From assembly GCA_036345935.2 (NCBI GenBank), contig JADWOT020000007.1, positions 5,193,471 through 5,257,470 of the forward strand: a DNA stretch of 64,000 nt, given 5' to 3'. This DNA is from Taenia hydatigena. Taxonomy: Eukaryota > Platyhelminthes > Cestoda > Cyclophyllidea > Taeniidae. Positions 24,544-36,490 of the stretch are shown in pieces; position 1 is the first letter of the stretch; the number at the start of each line of letters is the position of its first letter. The notes beneath the pieces were generated by a model. It worked only from the letters and a program-made list of their open reading frames with translations. It did not search any database and had not been told where the DNA came from. A program made the translations under genes and the position numbers.

Positions 24544-26202
24544 CAGTCGATTGTTTCAAATCTAAAGGATTACTTACTCGGCGGGCGTGGTATGATTGGG
24601 TGATTAGTGTGCCAGTGAGTAATAACGCTGGTTTTTAAAATAGCCTGCCTGTCATACACATTAAGGTAAATAGGCAAAGCATTTTTTCACAGAAAAATGT
24701 CATTGACGAATTAAAAGAGCCGCAAATCGAGCTGTAATGCTATCGAATTTGACGATTCCTCATATAAATTCGCAAATTTTTGCAACGTTTGGCAGCCCTA
24801 TGCAATCTAAGCTTGAGTAAATGCCAAAATCACATTGCACTCATCCATTCGCGTAATTGTTTGCAGCACAACTGGCTGTGGGTCAAGTGGGTCAGTGAAT
24901 TGACCGACCGACCAGGCAGGTAACCAGTGCGCGACGAATACGCAGCATGTGTTCTTATCGACTGTATCGACCCATCGATCAACTAACGGCCCAAGGCGGA
25001 TGGGTCAGCAACGGGGCGTCTGCTGAGAAAGCACAGGCTACTCAACCACCCGATGGTGGCTTAAAACGTGCCTTCGCGATGAGGTTATCGACGAAGTTTG
25101 TGGTGAGAATAGGAAGGCAAGAAAAGGTCAAGCAGCAGTGGCAGCGGAGTTTATAGGATTGCGGTGAATAGGAGCCACAAAATAAGTAGTCTTCCTAACT
25201 GAAGAATCATTTCAGCATGAAAGGCTTCGAGGAGTTATACGCAAGCAGATACATAAAGGAACATTAATTAGCGAAAAATCATCAGCCCTCCAGTATCCGT
25301 TCAGATAAAACTGGGCAAAAGTTCGTAGTCTGCGAACAATCCCTTTGAAGTTTAAGCACTATCGCGCGAGTGCATTTCCTGCTATTAACTTGCCAATCCT
25401 TAAGAATAGCGATTATTTTGCGTCTAAAAGTGGAGGTTTTCAACACATTTGCAGTGCATAAAGCCACAGGTGCGCACACACAACAGTTAAATGTACACAT
25501 TTTAGCCTAATTTTGTCGTGGATTTATGGTTATTTTTACTTCGTTTTACTTCATTTAACCAAAACCTACTTACAACGCCTTACCTCTACACTGATCAAAT
25601 CAATGGCACCGTCTCCGCACAAGATATTATTGAACACCATTAATTAAAGCGAGTTAAGTCATTTCCGAATTGACCACACAAGCGCAACATTTTAAATGCA
25701 TTTATTGGCATTTTGACAGGATACGTGCCCAGGAAGTTCAACATACTATACACAAATGCAATGCCAACATAAGCTATTCCTGTGTGCGTTCGGTTATGAT
25801 TGAATTAAAGCTTCATTGAGTATCATTTACGCATGAGCAGAAGAGTAAGTGGCTAACTAAACTCTTCCTTTAGCTGCGACTTTAACATCTCTTTAATATC
25901 GCCCCGGGATGCTGCATAAAAAGGTGGCAATTCACTGCGTTTTGTAACGCGAAGAAGAATTTTGCCTTTACATTCCTCCATTAGGAGGAGTGGAAGGCAA
26001 GATAGTTAGAGGGATTTAAACAGAACTATGACTGCTGCTCACTTTAATGACTACTCCCCACTGCAAATGCCTCATTGCTCACACTATAAATAAATTATGT
26101 GTAGTACTGATTCAAGTGCCAGTAATGTATGATGAGATATGTTCGTATGCTAGATTTTATGCCTCACTTTCGCTGATTACCCATTACACTCAGAATCCGT
26201 TG

Positions 26203-26220
26203 CTACGATACTTATCGTAG
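26203..26220. repeat. 8-bp hairpin in the loop region
   Basis: CTACGATA and TATCGTAG flank CT. It is single-copy in the window, with no context that suggests a role. Confidence 0.6.
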
Positions 26221-29200
26221 GGTTGATGCTCTTCCACATCGGTATCGACAAACCAAACAATCTTGCAAACTGCAGCTATACGTTAGCCACCCTTCAAGCC
26301 ACCATCTGAATTTGGTTATGCATTACATCATAACCGAATGTATCCCCCTTTCGCATCCTCATGCAGTTTTCCTTTTTTGCACACTTTATTTGAGGTGAAA
26401 CGTAGCCGCACTCTTGATGATACATGCCTTCATTTCGTCTTATTCAAAGAAACTTTTAAACCTAGTAGGACTAGTGGGTCTGCAAAATGCTTTCTTACTG
26501 TGCAATATGCTGCAGAGAAGAAAGAAGCATGTAACTTAGCTCATCAAACGACTGACTTTCTGCGATCTTTCATTAGCATGCATTGAAGTTTTAGGAAAAT
26601 TAAGTTTAACCAGCCACCCGTCTTCCAGTAACTCGCAGCATTAAAAGATGAAAAATAAGGGAGAACGGAGTACGAGCATTAAGCATTCGCGCAGCTTAGG
26701 AACCGGGGTCTCCCTTAAGGGTGGTTTACGCGTCCCCGTCCTCATATAACTATCTTGCGATTAACGGATTCCGTGCACTAGGCTCATAACAAATGAGGCT
26801 GCGTGCTGAAAGTGTCGAACGACACTTAGGGTCTGATTGTGGGGAAAACTTGCGACAGCCAAAATTGGTAGATCTACAGAGCATTATCACGACTGCGTTA
26901 GTGGTCATGGAGAAGCCAAATAACATTTAAGTTTCTGAAACTATGGTTCTGCTGTGGTTTAAATTGGCCTTTTGCGTCATTTAGCAGCACGCGCTATTAG
27001 CCTCAATGAATATCGCCCAACACTTGTTCACTGACTTAGTCAAAAATGGACCCAGGAGCAAGTAAACGTAGTTCTCGCATAAACTCGATTCGAGTTTACA
27101 TTTGTATATCTTACTCCTCAGTTCCCGTTCCGCACGCGAGACAAAAGATACATTGCATGAGAGGTTCGCCAAATTTCTCCACTACCTTTTTTAGTCAGGA
27201 ACTGAACATTGGCACAAGTCTCGACCACCATTGGCCGTCATAGGAGCAAGGCGCTTCAACTACCCCACCACCCCACGGATTTAACACCCAACAATCTACC
27301 GGTACACTGTCAAGTAGTGCCGCCTACGTTTTGCACTACCTACTTATGACAGCCATGTTTCTCGCCAATAACAAGTCAAATTGAGGACTGCATGGGTCAG
27401 TTGAACAGGAATGCGCACAGAAGCAAAATAATGCTAGTCAAGTGTGTAAGGAGAAAGCGTCGAACCTCTTAGAATAAATAAAATTGTCCGGCTGGATTTA
27501 GCAGAGGCATATAGTTAAGGGCATGTCTCTAACTAAGCCAAAAAGCGAAGGTACCATGAGGCAGTAGTTGCGACGCAAATGGCTTGGCTGCCAATGAGCA
27601 TCCCGATCTGTGTGTTACAATGGTTGCATCCCTTACTATATCAATGCATTCCAGTCACTCAAATTGGCTACCGAACCACTTAACAAAAGTGACATTGCGT
27701 TAAAATGGCCGATGAGTGATCGTTGATTAGCCTGCTCACAAATGCGTAAGCTGGTGGCGGAGTCATCCACCGTCAAGGCTGGATACGTCTAAGTATAGAC
27801 AAGGAAATCGCTGAATTAATCGTTGATAATAAGAACAGGCGTTAATTGTATTAAGGTTTATAAAAGGGGCATGTGTCGACCCAGGGGAGTGTCAAAGAAA
27901 CTTTTAGGAGTGTCACGGTGAAATCAAAATCACACCATCAGCCCCACGTTTTAGTCAATGGGGAGTAGTAACAACTATGATGGACGAGTGGGTGGATCTA
28001 TAGAGCCCACTCCCATACTATTAAAACGAGCAAGAATGCTACACTCTAAAAGTCAGCATTAGATTAAATTGATGATTTCCTTTCGTGCGATGACTGCGAG
28101 ATAAAATGAAACATTTTCAACTGATGTGGTTTTAAGTAATGCATCTTTAATAGAGATGTGAAAACCGTCACAGAGTATTTTACCAACTTGATACCCTCTA
28201 CCCATAATTTTGTAAAACTACCCATTCCGAGGCGATCTGCCAATAAGTTTTAATATCAACGGGACGGCACAGGACAAAGATCAGACAACAATTCACGCGC
28301 TTGAAAACAACTTTTTGAGGGGTTATTTTGATGTTCTTGGTGAAACATTAAAGCTGTAGGAAAAGACCTTATTGGATAAGGAGGCTTTGGGAATATGAAG
28401 AGACACATGCGTAGATAGAAAGCAAAGTAATTAAAAGGGAAGCACGTGCCGTAACTGCTGCAAACTTGGACAGTGTGCTCTTGTGCTCATTTTGCACCTC
28501 ATGTTTGAGATGTCTGCATCTTCAGAGGTGTGTTTTGACACTATTTGACACAGGAGTGATCCCATTGTCGCCGCTGGCAAAGATCTTAGTTTGATATGGG
28601 CTGCGTTGGAGCGTAGTGATTTGATATGGGCCAAAGTGTCTTCTCCAAGTCAAAAGTATTGTGTTAGCTATAGCGCTTATATCCTTCGAGCCATTGCCAT
28701 GATTAGCAAAGCTAAGGTGCTCACAACAAAATTTTTTGTCCTAACAAGTCTAAAACATCTACAAATATGTATTTGGGTTACTAGATTCTGACATCCGACT
28801 TTCGTATTTCCGCGCCTATCAACATTAACCCGGCCCCTACTACTGTCCACAGGAAGCTTAACCAATTGAAATGCAATTTGAATCCACATGACTGGGCGCA
28901 GAAGTAGCATTTGAGAGCAACTAGCTAAACTCCGGTTAAAAGCAGTAAAACGAGTAAGCGTTACTTCTACATGCTGTGCGAAATTTTTCGAGACTCTGTG
29001 AATGTTGTACACTCTTTCCGCTAACATTGTCCCTTTTGTGGTTGTGCATGTGATTTCGTGTTGAATCACAATGTGGTCCTATCATTGCTTTAATTTCCAC
29101 CTATCAGTGCAAGCGTTGAGCATCTAATTAAGCAACAAAATTTTGTCAAATTGTAGGTAAATTTTGGCAAGAAGAGCCAACGGTTCCTGCTGAAAATGCA

Positions 29201-31189
29201 ACCATACCGTCACTCATCATCGAGGATATTGCATGTAGTCAAGCACGGCTTGGTGAGTCACCTTTACAGGTACTGCACGATAACTCACTGATCCAGAGCT
29301 CCCTTCCCATCACTATGAACTGGCTAAATTTTAATTCCCTCCACATAAAACTTTAGGTGCTGCTTTCTCAAGTCATTCAGCTCCTATGATTTGCGTGAAC
29401 GCAGCGAGCTCTAAGCGCACCCACTATTGAATGGAAAGTTATGTGTCGCATACATTCTGTAAAGTCCAGCTATTTCAACCACAACCTTTCTGATTGCGAG
29501 GCTTCAACGCTTTCTGGAGTGGCAGATAAGCTTTGGCCCATAATTTTGCTGCTTATTAGGGGTTGTAGAAACGATAGGCTATTAAAATATTCAATTACTT
29601 CGTTTGCTCCAGTTCGTGCTTTCGCATGATTACCTGGCAACATTAACGCGCCATTTTCTCCAAATTAATTGCCCGTCACATCATAACTGCGATGACATTA
29701 AGCATAGACTTAAACTCAGGATAGCAGCAAGCAAAAATGGCTGAAACTTACCAAAGAAGGTCAACCCCCTTACTGTGATGCAGGCCCTATGCATTCTCAG
29801 TAGTGTTTGTGGACACACGCTGCTGCCACATTCCAACACCTAATGCAAAGCTTATTACATGGTCTTCAGTTCGAATATGGAACATTTTATTTAGATGATG
29901 TCCTCCCCTTCATTTGAATTTTCGCGAGCAAAAGTCTAGCTGATGCTTTTGTTCAATCGAGCTTGATGCTGAACACAACCAACTACTAGTTCCTACAGAT
30001 CCCGTTCCACGTCCCAAGAAATATCACTTTTAAGGGATGGGATAGCACCTAATGAATGCCAATCAGCGAGACCATCGTATTCTTTCTAATTTTGACAAAT
30101 TACCGCTAGCTTATTGTTAAGGGTTTTGCAAAGGTCGAAGGGGACTGCAACACAGTGCCTGCAAAACTTCAACAACACAAATAAATTAATAGTGTCCTTG
30201 TCTTAATCAGCTTTTCGGATAGAGCGTGATGTGACTGAGGTACCATAGGAAAATACAGCTTTGGACGTGTTTACACCTATATTACATGATGTGCGCATAT
30301 GCAAATGTTCCTGCCAGCATTTCATTTTAGCTTCGTTTTCAGCATTTTAATCATTTACTAATTATTTCACATCAATTACTTCCACCACAATGCATTCACA
30401 CACTCACATATTCAATCACTCTTCGAAAAAGACCATATTCCTTATCAGCATTCTCAAACAGACCTTGCCACTGGATGCGCAGTGCGCTTGCCCTAGCCAT
30501 TCAGCCACTCAGAAATGCAAATACACAAACGTGATGCTCAATTAGTGCAGCACGATGCTTGATTAACAAAAAGCTCCTTAAAAATCAGTTGAAGTCTGGG
30601 CGGAAGACGTCTAACTTATTTGCTAAGATGCAAGGGGGCTTTGCTTTGTCTCAATGTCAGTACTTATTTGTAAGTATTCCCTATAATTTCACAATAATAC
30701 GTGTTGGATTGAGCCAAAAAGTGCCATACACAGTTAGTCTCCTGCATCGTACCTTTTGATCCACCTTTCTAAACTGCTTTTATCCAGCTATCTTTCTATT
30801 TATCAGTTTCTGTACCTTCTCTTGATGGTACTGACCTCTCACACGCAAAGACTCCTTCATCTTGTATTATATTAAATTTCTTTCAGTGATTCTCTCATTT
30901 CTTTCAGGTGGCGGGCCTAGAATCATCGTTTTTCACAAGCATTTTCAATGCGCACGATCACATGAAAGCTGTTTAAATGCATCGCAGTGCACTTCTACTG
31001 TACCCAAGCACGCATTAAGAGTTGTAGCATAGCAGAACACAAAGCAAAATATCATTTACAAAGCCAGCTAATGTTTCTAAGCAACGGAGGCTTGCTAGCC
31101 CATTCCAGTTTAAGTCGGATTAATTTCAAGTAGATTAGTGTGTTGACGTCAATGCCGGGGAGTCAGTAGTGTTAATAACCATGTCGGCT

Positions 31190-31345
31190 TGTCTCCGACA
31201 GAACTGCCCTTTACTTCCCCGTCTTCGTCACCTCATTCGGTACCCAAATACATGCAGCTACAGTGTCTAGCCTCATGTTGCCTGTAAGCGTAACAAATTG
31301 TTGCGCACCTTGATGGTCATTAGTTAAAACCGCCCCGCCATTATA
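31190..31345. repeat. Possible diverged fragment of the P2 family
   Basis: The stretch with CTTCGTCACCTCATTCGGTA (about 31223) and TCATTAGTTAAAACCGCCCC (about 31317) aligns loosely with 43010-43110 in the right arm (CTTCGCTACTTCATTCCCCA and TTATTAGTCACAATGGTGCC). The minus-strand frames share PNEV against RNEV/GNEV. It lies in the loop and may be a scattered older copy. Confidence 0.35.
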
Positions 31346-34300
31346 AAAACGAGGGATTCTCAGCGCTAAGCTATCAGAGAGACGGCTTGATGTATTCTCA
31401 TCCAATACCCTGAGATATGTTTTCCGCATTGTGCTGCACAATACTACAGTGCCGCGTGCGCAAACCCACCTCATCTTCCATCTTCCCTCCCTTCCTCGAT
31501 ATCCACATCCACCTCTACCTCTGCTGCATCACTGTCTATGCGTCACTCAGCCAACTAGTAATTGTTCAAATGGGCACCCACACACCTCGACCTTATGTGA
31601 CTGCTGAAGCTTACCAATGTGGCCTGGCGTGTTGCTTGTGCCAAAATGCTGAGTTTGGAACTCAGAGGTCTGTAGATCGAAGTTACGCTTCGCCATTTGA
31701 CCATTTATTTGCTCAGTCGGGTTTAGCTGCACCTCGCATCGATGATTCGCTTAACTGGCCTAAAATTTTTACGTCCGCCGAATGGATAGCTGCCACTTCT
31801 CTTTAGCTCTATATCCAACCAACGTGACCTGCGCAAGGGGGCGCTCTGCTACGTGATTGTTATAGAGGCCAGTCTGGTAACTAAAGGTGGTCGTGCGCAT
31901 ATCGTCTACCGCTCAAGGAAACTTAAAGTCGGCCTTACAGGCAATGAGCTATCATTTAGAATCCAGAGTTCTGATTAAGAGGTTCATGGAATCCTAAATG
32001 GGAATGGTATGTGGTTGTGGTTTTGTTATCGGCGCAGAATGGATGAGTGTGAGTTTACAATGGCAAAATACAAAGATTCGACAGTAAAAATAAAGGTAAT
32101 GGCACGTGAGGGAGAAGCAAAAAGATCTTCGCTCCATGTAGACTTCAAAAAAGTTAATGCGATTACTTATGACGTCGTTTTCAAATAACCAGTTATGCAT
32201 TTTGGCTAAAATAAAGCAGTATCACAGCTGTGACAAATGTAGCACGAAATGGGCTACAACGAAATTGATTAAACAAACGAAAATTGGTTATTAATGCACA
32301 GTAGGGTATCACTTAGGATGGATCATGTCCAAGGAAATTGAGGTCCCTCAATCTGTGGCTGGTGCTGCTGCTAATTCCAATGCAGCCATGCACAGCGCTC
32401 TACGTGATGATGCTGAGGTGTTGAAACACATCGTTTTTTTACGGTGTGACTCGATGGCTTAATGTTAGCCCATCAGACTCCAGATCAGAAGGCTGCGTGC
32501 TTCCTCCTACCTCATCCTCCTTTACCGCTGCCTGTAGCACACCCTTTAGCTTGCGTTCTCCTCCTGTTATCGATCTCGTCACTATATCGTTGCTCTTACT
32601 GCTGTCGTTACTTCCGCGGTAGCAACACCATCGTCGCAAATGATTTTCTCTACATTTCATTGTTCTTTGTTCTAAAATAATTTTTGTTAACCCTTTTGGT
32701 CACTCTGAGTGACATGACAATATTTAAAATTAGACCAATTATTACTGGTGTGTCGCGGTAGGAGGAATTCCGAGCTTCATTGATGTCAGTGTCAGAAAAA
32801 CTTTTGTAGGGACAAAAGTTTTGTGTGATAACTTTCTTAAGTCCTCCGCCGCATTTCACGCCACTATAAGGCAATAAGATAATAAACTATTCTTTCATTA
32901 TTTTTTAAGTGAGCATCAAAGGAAACGTACTTCCAGTAAAAACATTTTTAATCGAGGAAGAAGAGCACACAGGAGCATACTTAAGCGATAAATGCAGGAA
33001 AGCTTATCACACTGGCTGACCATCCTATCGTTTCTCATCTGCATCAGCTTGCAAAGAGCCCTTATTTAAGAGATGCCTGAATCCAGAAGGTATGCAAAGT
33101 ACAGTCAGAAGAGGATTTGCATATGATGGTCGATGAAAAGATTTGCTCCGCATTGGGTGAGGCTATGTAAGTGGTTATTATTGTTTATTTGCGCCACTGC
33201 CTCTGCATGTGCGACTTGAGCACCAAACCATCTAAATTTTCATCCTCAAGCCTTGGTTACGACAGCTAAAATAAGAGTCCATTCGCGTGCTTCGCGTTAT
33301 CTTTACTTGTGCTTCCTAACTTACTCAATTTGTTGAGCTTTGCAAGCAGGCTATTCTCTTCCGATCCGATTTTGCGCGCACACACCGAAGGCACTGTCAA
33401 AGTTCTGCGAAAGCCCTAGCATCATCGCAACAGCATTTGTGACTGCTTTTCCTCCAGTCACTCGATTTTCCATCATAACTGCTGGCCCATGAATGCTAGC
33501 AGCTGCGATACGTGCAAGGCGGCATTTGAGAATACAAAATACGATCTTGGGGCTGAGTTGCCTCCCCTGCAAGACCTTCGAGCAAGCATGCAGCAGTAAA
33601 GGCATCAGTTAAGAATGTTTGGAAATAGAAATTTGTGCTGCTTGCTGTTTCAACTTTGCTTCAAGGCTGCAGTTGATGCGATTTTTCCATGCTTATCTTA
33701 TCAAAATTGCACCAGATATTTCGTTTTTGTCACGACCAATGGAAGCAGCTTCCCAAACAAACTTCCGACTACGTCCAATTAGTTAAGCTTAGTAGCATAG
33801 GCGAGTGAAAGGAATAGAAGGCGACTAGTATCTGGCTGATGAATGTTTTTAGTCTAAAACAGAATGAAGCACAGAGGTATTTGTCACATTTTAATGCTCA
33901 CTCCATTTTATTCGCACAGAGTAAATACTTTAACAGATGTGATGTATTGAGTGGTATGACGTGGGGGTTATGAAATGGTATTCTAAAAAAATGGCCTCGT
34001 TGCAGGCAAATTATATACCCTCGCAATGGTTTTTTCTTTAGACCAGAGCAGAAGCCATTTGCCTCAAGCAGGATTTGTGTAGAGGTAGAGACGCCAAGAA
34101 GGCAACTCCTGGCATATAGTTGTCGAGCAGCTGTGTTACAAGGGCCATGTTGTATTCTGACATCAATGATGCATCTGACTTGCTAATCTCCTTAATCCCA
34201 TTATGAAATCACCAGTTAGCTCGGCTTCATTCCCTTTGTCATGAGCGAGCAAACATTGTCTTGGATCTCGTTCGAATCACGACCTGCTTATATCCCACTT

Positions 34301-35719
34301 GTTGGCTGAAAGTGGTTTAGTGTTTAATAAATGTTAGCATATTTACGTTCATTAGTTACCTCTTTTCAATTGGCCATAATCCCACTAGGAATCTAAATGA
34401 ACGTGCAAGAGGATTTATCTTTCAGCATTTGATCTTCTTTGCCCTCGTTATGATCGTGAATGGCTATATCTCTCAAGCTTTTTAACGACCACGGCCTCTC
34501 TAAAAGCATGCAGATGAGCTATTTGTGGAAAACGTAAATGGGCTAATTGATTTGAACCACCAGAGTGTGAACCATGACCTCACAGCGAGTCAATCTGTAA
34601 ACAATGAACAGTCTCGCATTAAGGATTGGCGAGCCGACTTCGACAACGAACGTGGTTGTAGGGACTCATCATCAGATTTGATAGCTTCTCCACTTTCACC
34701 TAGTCTCCTTCTTTTACTTCTACGCTGTTGCTTCCTTACCTCTTTAGATCAAGCTCTGTGTAATAAAATGCCGCCCCATTATAGGTAAATGTCTCGACGC
34801 AATTGGGCTGTTGCTAATCCCAAACACTATTATGGTTTATCATAAACAGGAAATAAACCTATCCAAATTCTAACAAACAGATAACGACCCGGTCGATTAT
34901 GAATATCCATGCAAAAACTTCATCCGCATTGCAAACATCAAAAACCTGATGCCAATCTAATCTTCTCCGCGGGTCCCACCATTTGGTTTTGTTAAACGAA
35001 TTTAAAATTTGTGCCTGTTTTCAGCCATTCAGGCACTGCTCTTCGATTTGTTCTCTAAACTAATCAATCCCTGTTTTCTTGGACACGTGCAACAAGTAAA
35101 TGACATTGACTAACAGGTGTAATTAGTGAAATTACTTTTGTCTTCTTAAGAGCGATTCCAGCAGTTAATATTTTATTTAAAAAGGAAAAAACACATTTGC
35201 GGTCTTGCGTCATTTGAGCGCCAACGCAGAATCCTGAAGTCTTTAACAACGCTTATTACAGCAAACGACACGCTAAAGATATGTTTCGTATCGGAATATT
35301 TCCCTACAACTCATTCTCTAGCGAGCCCAAGCAGACAATATCATTAATATCTGCAACTTTTTAACATGAGTAGAGTATAATAGATTCGTAGCGAATAAAT
35401 GCAATGCATTCGGACCAGCTATAATGTGGGTTAAAGCAGCTTATGAGGAAATTAAAATCAACTGACTGCTGCGCCATGTACACAGCATATGATAAGTGGG
35501 TTGCTATCACCAGCTCTTATGTGATTCCCAGTCATAATGGAAGTTGTAAACAGGATGCGATGGAATTAAAGCTCCATCATTGGCGCAGAAATGTGCTGAG
35601 TTCTCAATTTTACCATACATTTGCACAAATGCCGTACAATCACATCAGCCTATTAGATGCTTTTTTTATGGCCCACAAGTCCGCTTGTACTGGGGTTAAA
35701 TAATCCAAATAGCTTTACT

Positions 35720-36490
35720 TTCAGTAAAATTTTTTCTTCGGCTCAAAACCGATCCACCTTAAGCAGAATTTCGCCTCTCATTCGACTGTCACTTTGGTCA
35801 CACCTTCAGCGAAATTTTTGTTCTCGCCCCACTATAACGGCAATCACATGATCAAAAATTCGCCCGCTCAACTACCACTGCGGACACAAAATACGTGTTG
35901 ACTTATCTTTGGCAAAATTTCTCTTTTCCTTCTACTGTTAAAGTCACATGATCATTTCCGAGTTGGTTCAAGTAAGATGCCTCATCCAGTTCCAAGTCAA
36001 ATGCATCAACACAGTGAAACCTAGCTGTCCTTCAGCGAAATATTGTACCCTGTTTTACTCCCAGAACAGTCACGCCTTAAAATTTAGTTCAAACTTAAGG
36101 AAAGTTCACCTCTCACCCTACCAAAGACGAAGTCACACGACCGGATTTCATTCAACTTTTGACCAAATTCTTTTACTCCGTTTCACTGCAACTGAAATTA
36201 CTTTGTCAGAATTGAATTATATTTAGGAAATTTCCTCCTCCTCTTTTACCGCTGCTGCAGTTGCTTTCTCAAATTCGATTCTTCTTATGCAAAGCTTCCA
36301 TCCGCTTCCCTCTACCAATGCAGTTATCTGATAAATATCGATTCACCTTCACCAGGGTTTTTGCCCTCAGTCCTCTGCCATTAATTTTATACGACAAAAC
36401 CAATTCAACTTTATCAAATTTTCTTCATTCTACTTAATTAAAAAGCAATGTCACGATCAAAATCGACTACCCTAAAGGAAAACATCTTCA
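35720..36490. repeat. Degenerate tandem repeat, period about 62-66 bp
   Basis: At least six diverged units can be aligned. A typical unit has GCGAAATTT, a pyrimidine tract with TTTTACTCC, an ACTGCAAC-like segment, GTCACATGATCA, and then AATTCGATTCAACTT. Clear examples start near 35807, 35910, 36033, 36100, 36164 and 36228. Units are only loosely alike, so this is an old minisatellite. A 92-codon frame (35948-36226) crosses it and is probably a by-product. Confidence 0.5.

Larger units (their letters stand above)
21630..24760 (-). pseudogene. Diverged multi-exon gene remnant A
   Basis: Read on the minus strand, this block is collinear with 48900-52120 on the plus strand at perhaps 65-75% identity. 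The order of matching pieces is the same: a YDRFVH-containing stretch (24543 downward), an EIVIDAAA stretch (about 24200), a PPDMLxC stretch (about 23700), an ACF...LLV...GxDS stretch (about 23050), a phase-conserved exon (22618-22530), a pyrimidine-rich part, and a shared tail ending in GGTGGAGACAATTTGTCT (about 21634-21652). Amino-acid similarity in matching frames, conserved intron phase and splice-like sites suggest an ancestral protein-coding gene. Scattered stops suggest this copy is dead. I do not recognise the family. Confidence 0.5.
24761..35719. other. Loop sequence, single copy in the window, no gene recognised
   Basis: This is about 11 kb with scattered frames of 60-130 codons. 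The largest are 28677-29069 (minus, 130 codons) and 31417-31806 (plus, 129 codons). Neither resembles a known family nor has neighbouring exon signals that I can defend. A plus frame at 34525-34788 crosses a GTAAAT donor-like site at its end. The region is A+T-rich with no rRNA or tRNA visible. The hairpin at 26203 and the possible P2 fragment near 31200 are the only structure I found. Confidence 0.5.

Noticed and set aside
31417..31806. 129-codon plus-strand frame as a gene
   Set aside because: It has no domain, no second copy, no exon signals that I can defend and a low-complexity start. A frame of this length can arise by chance in 64 kb.
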